Shown here piece by piece: positions 61,050 to 64,000 of a stretch of 64,000 nt of DNA (position 1 is its first letter; every line of letters starts with the position of its first letter). A program made the position numbers and the translations under genes. The notes beneath the pieces were generated by a model, which saw only the letters and a list, made by a program, of their open reading frames with translations, did no database searches and was not told where the DNA came from. This DNA is from JAAYXS01 sp964550375 (GTDB taxonomy: Bacteria; Planctomycetota; Phycisphaerae; UBA1845; Fen-1342), in contig CAZJYX010000016.1 of assembly GCA_964550375.1 (NCBI GenBank), positions 1-64,000 on the forward strand. The letters run 5' to 3'.

Positions 61050-62285
61050 TCAGCAGGTGGCGGGGACTGCGTCGAGTTCGTGGCATGGTGCGGGTCGTGG
61101 GGGCCGGGCGAGGATGAGGTCGAGGAAGCGTTCCCAGCGGAAATGCTCGTGGGCGACGCGTTGGGCCGTTTGGCCGAGGGCTGCCGTAGCGGCGCGCGCG
61201 TGTATCAACTGGTTCAGAACCTGCACGAGGCTTTCAGGTCGGCGGCGATCGTAGGTGCGGCCGCCGCCCTGCGTGGCGACGAATTCGGCCAGGCCGGCGT
61301 AGACGTGCGGCGGGTCGTGGCGCGGCAGTACGACCGGGCGGCCGCAGAGCATGGCCTCGCGGATAACGTTCGGACAGGTGTCGTAGAAGCTGGTGGAGAG
61401 GACGCAGTCGGCGGCAGCGTACCAGGGGGCGATGTCGTGTTGCGGGCCGGGGCAATGGATGCGCGGAGCCAGGCCCAGGGCATCTGCGAGGCGCAGCAGG
61501 TCGGGGCGCAGCGGTCCATCGCCGACGATGGCCAGTTGCGCGCGGGGGTCTAGTTGCGGCAGCACCCGAATGGCCAGGTCGAACGCCTTGTTCCGGTCGC
61601 AGGGGCCGGCCAGCAGGATCAGGAAGGTGTCGGGGTCGAGAGCCAGGCGGCCGCGATGCGCGGCACGGAGGTCCGGAGTCACGGTCAGCGGGCGAACGCC
61701 GTAATGACACGATACGACGCGGGCGGCGGCGTGCGGGGCGAAGGCGAGGATCTCGGCGCGGTTTTCCGGGGTGGGGGCGATGGTCAGGTCGGCGTGCATG
61801 AAGGCCTGGCGCTCGGCGCGGCGGATGCCGGCGGAATCGACGCGTTGCCAGAATGAGGGTGGTCGCCCGTTGGGCCAGGTGAAGGGCTGGCAGTTGGCGA
61901 GCAGGCAGGGGAACTTGTAGAAGGCCGGGACTTCCGGCCAAGCCTGCCGGGCCGCCAGCAGCCAGAACGGGCTGATTGCGACGGAGGCGATGTTTGGCGG
62001 CGGAATACGGCGGAGCTGACGCGCGAGGGTCTGGGCGGCGCACCAGCTTCGCAGGCGCCATAGTCCGCGCGGCAGAGTGAGGGGCACGTTCAGGCGGTCG
62101 GGCTGGGCGGGACACGGCGGGTCGGCGGCGCCGGCCTTGGTGCCGATGATGAGACTGGAATGTCCGCGCTCGTCGAGAGCGGATGCCAGGGCCAGCGTGA
62201 ACGACAGGGCACCGCCCCAGCCGTACGCGTCGCAGTAGACGGTCAGGTAGTAGTCGCAGTGGGACGTGTCCGGCTGGCTGTTCAT
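61050..62285 (-). CDS. Glycosyltransferase, GT4-like
   Basis: 411 residues from ATG 62285, whose first bases overlap the stop of the upstream glycosyltransferase gene (ATGA at 62282-62285). The N-terminal domain has TVYCDAYGWGGALSFTLALA, the nucleotide-sugar domain TFLILLAGPCDRNKAFDLAI, RAQLAIVGDGPLRPDLLRLA, and the donor motif DTCPNVIREAMLCGRPVVLP (the Glu is the GT4 catalytic-site residue). It probably builds a surface glycan with the coupled upstream enzyme. Donor unknown. Confidence 0.87.
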   Translation of the reverse strand: MNSQPDTSHCDYYLTVYCDAYGWGGALSFTLALASALDERGHSSLIIGTKAGAADPPCPAQPDRLNVPLTLPRGLWRLRSWCAAQTLARQLRRIPPPNIASVAISPFWLLAARQAWPEVPAFYKFPCLLANCQPFTWPNGRPPSFWQRVDSAGIRRAERQAFMHADLTIAPTPENRAEILAFAPHAAARVVSCHYGVRPLTVTPDLRAAHRGRLALDPDTFLILLAGPCDRNKAFDLAIRVLPQLDPRAQLAIVGDGPLRPDLLRLADALGLAPRIHCPGPQHDIAPWYAAADCVLSTSFYDTCPNVIREAMLCGRPVVLPRHDPPHVYAGLAEFVATQGGGRTYDRRRPESLVQVLNQLIHARAATAALGQTAQRVAHEHFRWERFLDLILARPPRPAPCHELDAVPATC

Positions 62286-63460
62286 GCGATCAGGGCGTGC
62301 TGCTCGGTGTTGGCGGCGGCCACGGCGGCGGCCAGGCAGTCTTCGAGGCGGTCGGCGGCGCATTCCCACGAATGGTCGTTGACGGCGGTCTCGCGGCCGG
62401 CCTGACCCAGGCGGGCTCGCCAAGCACGGTCCAGCAGGCACCGCACGACTGCCGCGGCGAATTCCTCCGGCTCATCGGCGACCATGATGTTCTCGTCGGG
62501 CCGGGCGGCAGTGCCGTGCAGCGACATCGCGGTGGCGACGGTCGGTGTGGCCATGGCCCAGGCCTCGAGGATCTTATTCTTGATGCCGCCGCCGGAACGC
62601 ATCGGAACGACGGCGACGGCGGCCCCGGCCAGGTACGGGCGGACGTCCGGGGCATCGGCGACAACGCTTATGCCGTCGCGACCATGCCAGGCGAGGACCT
62701 GGGCGACGGGCGACTTGCCGACCACGCCGAGTTGGGCGGCCGGCTCGGCCTCGCGCACCAGCGGCCAGACCGATCGGCAGAACCAGCGGACGGCGTCGAT
62801 GTTTGGGGGAAAGTCCAGGCTGCCGACGAAGACGACGCGCGTGTCGTCGCGCGGGGTGGCGGCGGGGCTGAAGTAGTCCGTGTCAACGCCGTTGGGAATC
62901 GCGACGCAGGAGCGGTCGGTGAAGCGGCGGAAGCCGGCGGCCTCGCGCTCGCTGACGAAGGTGAAGGCCTCGGCGGCGTGGGCGCAACGGCGATGCAGGA
63001 GGTATGACCACATCAGTTCCGCCAGCAGGCGCGGGCGTTGGCGGGCCTGTTGCCAGCGTTGGCGCGCGACCAGGTGGCGGTTGTCGACCAGTGCGCAAAC
63101 GCGGGGGCAGTGCGGGTTGGCGTCGAGCGGCAGGAGTGTCTGATAGTCGAGGCCGTAGACGACATCCGGGCACCACTCGTCGATGAGCTGTCGCAGCCAG
63201 GGCGCCGTGGCCGGTGCGAAGCCGAAATGTCGGGCAAGTGCGAGGTCAAATATTGCGCCCGCGGGCGGGTTGGGCCCTTTCGGCAGGGGTTGCAGCAACG
63301 TCCGGAATTGGGGCAGTGCGTCCGTGCCGGCCTCATCTTCCCAGCAGGCGAGCAGGACATCGTGGCGCTGCGCCAGGCGGGCCAGCAGTTCACGGACGGG
63401 AAGGTTCTGTCCTGACCGCGTGGAGCGTGGCAGCCGGCGTTTGATGGCGAGGATTCGCAC
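62282..63460 (-). CDS. Glycosyltransferase, GT4-like
   Basis: 392 residues starting at GTG 63460, with CAGGAG 7 bases upstream; a GTG eight codons earlier is the less likely alternative. VRILAIKRRLPRSTRSGQNL opens a GT-B N domain. The C domain has VVFVGSLDFPPNIDAVRWFC, AEPAAQLGVVGKSPVAQVLA and the donor-binding VPMRSGGGIKNKILEAWAMA, where the Glu follows the GGGIKNK pattern seen in GT4 enzymes acting on cell-surface glycans. It is the first gene of a two-gene minus-strand unit, translationally coupled to the next. Confidence 0.87.
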   Translation of the reverse strand: MRILAIKRRLPRSTRSGQNLPVRELLARLAQRHDVLLACWEDEAGTDALPQFRTLLQPLPKGPNPPAGAIFDLALARHFGFAPATAPWLRQLIDEWCPDVVYGLDYQTLLPLDANPHCPRVCALVDNRHLVARQRWQQARQRPRLLAELMWSYLLHRRCAHAAEAFTFVSEREAAGFRRFTDRSCVAIPNGVDTDYFSPAATPRDDTRVVFVGSLDFPPNIDAVRWFCRSVWPLVREAEPAAQLGVVGKSPVAQVLAWHGRDGISVVADAPDVRPYLAGAAVAVVPMRSGGGIKNKILEAWAMATPTVATAMSLHGTAARPDENIMVADEPEEFAAAVVRCLLDRAWRARLGQAGRETAVNDHSWECAADRLEDCLAAAVAAANTEQHALIA

Positions 63461-63816
63461 CGGGCGCTCCTGTAGCTCGCGCACTTATCGGGACGTTAGT
63501 GTCCGCTCGCGCGCGACGCACCCAGAGACCTATCGACGTTAGCGCAAACGCGCTTGAGGGCGAAAGTGTTGCCAGCAAGTCAGTTAGGCGTGTGCGGTGC
63601 CCCGTCGGGGCCGGATGGGCGGCAGCATGACTTCGCGTTTCGCCGGGCTGAACGACCATGCAGGACGTGCGGCGGTGTGCCGGCATTGACTTTCGGACCC
63701 GGGCGACCACAATGGTGTTTGTCCAGAATGGCGGCGGCGCTTAGAGGCGTGGCCGCTGAGATCTGGGTACCGCAGTCGCACGCCGGCCAGGATTGGCGGT
63801 GGTGGCGACATTCGAC
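63461..63816. other. Intergenic region upstream of tRNA-Leu
   Basis: 356 bases. TTGACT (63686-63691) and CACAAT (63708-63713), spaced by 16 bases about 100 bases before the tRNA, may be its promoter. Frames across this stretch overlap the tRNA and are not called. Confidence 0.4.
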
Positions 63817-63901
63817 GCCGAAGTGGCGGAACTGGCAGACGCGCGGGATTCAAAATCCCGTTCCCTTACCGGGAGTGAGGGTTCGAGTCCCTCCTTCGGC
63901 A
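63817..63901 (+). tRNA. tRNA-Leu (anticodon CAA)
   Basis: 85 bases. Acceptor stem GCCGAAG / CTTCGGC (63817-63823 with 63894-63900) with discriminator A at 63901. Anticodon stem GGGAT/ATCCC around the loop TTCAAAA gives anticodon CAA. A long variable arm (class II), as in tRNA-Leu, precedes the T arm with GGTTCGAGTCC. The CCA end is not encoded. Confidence 0.95.
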
Positions 63902-64000
63902 ATGCGGGGGTTGTGAGTCTTCTGGGCTTGGGGGTAATCGATCGGTTAGCGCTTCAGGCCACAGCAGCACGTGCGTGGGTGCGGTACAGCTTCCCGGACG

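Noticed and set aside
63554..63916. 120-codon plus-strand frame across the tRNA
   Set aside because: Contains the whole tRNA-Leu gene; coding is implausible.

Overview
The window is a GC-rich bacterial chromosome segment, most plausibly from a planctomycete of the class Phycisphaerae. Pointers to that group are a secreted protein with tandem dockerin-like Ca-binding repeats, an Hc1-type histone H1-like protein, a small zinc-ribbon protein of planctomycete type, several large secreted or lipid-anchored proteins without enzymatic signature, and an exosortase-type CAAX protease. The lineage is inferred from gene content; no rRNA is present. Nearly all of the sequence is coding. There is one tRNA (Leu-CAA) at the right end, and no insertion sequence, integrase or CRISPR array was seen.

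Layout. 1-7 kb: a TPR protein cut by the window edge, cysteine synthase, a PilZ protein, tRNA m7G methyltransferase TrmB, and two secreted proteins. 7.4-11.4 kb: a minus-strand operon of three LPP20/FlgT-like secreted proteins plus a 54-residue lipoprotein. 11.7-15.7 kb: a CAAX-type membrane protease, a translationally coupled secreted thioredoxin-fold protein, and a long membrane-anchored coiled-coil protein. 15.7-18.3 kb: a zinc-ribbon protein, TrpF and an M48 membrane protease. 18.6-25.1 kb: a lipoprotein whose signal peptide is broken by TGA, then the carbamoyltransferase/SxtJ/DUF5989 operon with a divergent SGNH protein, and a Cys-rich SGNH-like lipoprotein. 25.2-27.8 kb: a peroxide-defence set (ferritin-like protein, catalase, PerR-like Fur regulator). 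28-32.2 kb: two glycosyltransferases and a tRNA-queuosine mannosyltransferase split by TAG. 32.6-37.5 kb: a DUF1573 protein with an in-frame UGA at its conserved cysteine (selenoprotein candidate), a short UvrC, an Hc1-like protein, a FabZ-like dehydratase and a second, degenerate UvrC-like protein. 37.8-45 kb: nucleotide-sugar dehydrogenase, a membrane protein, phosphoglycerate mutase GpmI, a ROK sugar kinase and a GT-C membrane glycosyltransferase. 45-51.5 kb: a DUF4091 lipoprotein coupled to a Gfo/Idh-like protein, a secreted protein coupled to purC, and a HAD phosphatase. 51.6-57.8 kb: an ABC exporter of MacB type with a TPR protein, and a beta-CASP metallo-hydrolase. 57.8-64 kb: a BamE-like lipoprotein, unknown small genes, an SDR oxidoreductase, two coupled glycosyltransferases and tRNA-Leu.

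Themes: cell-surface biogenesis (lipoproteins, glycosyltransferases, proteases, exporter), translation and tRNA modification, and oxidative-stress defence. The most interesting signal is the UGA at 32807-32809. It falls where relatives carry the first Cys of a Cys-Gly-Cys-Thr motif, and a SECIS-like hairpin follows it. Two further in-frame stops (TGA 18624, TAG 31816) are better explained as point nonsense changes or sequence errors, and they are the main reason for caution about the first.
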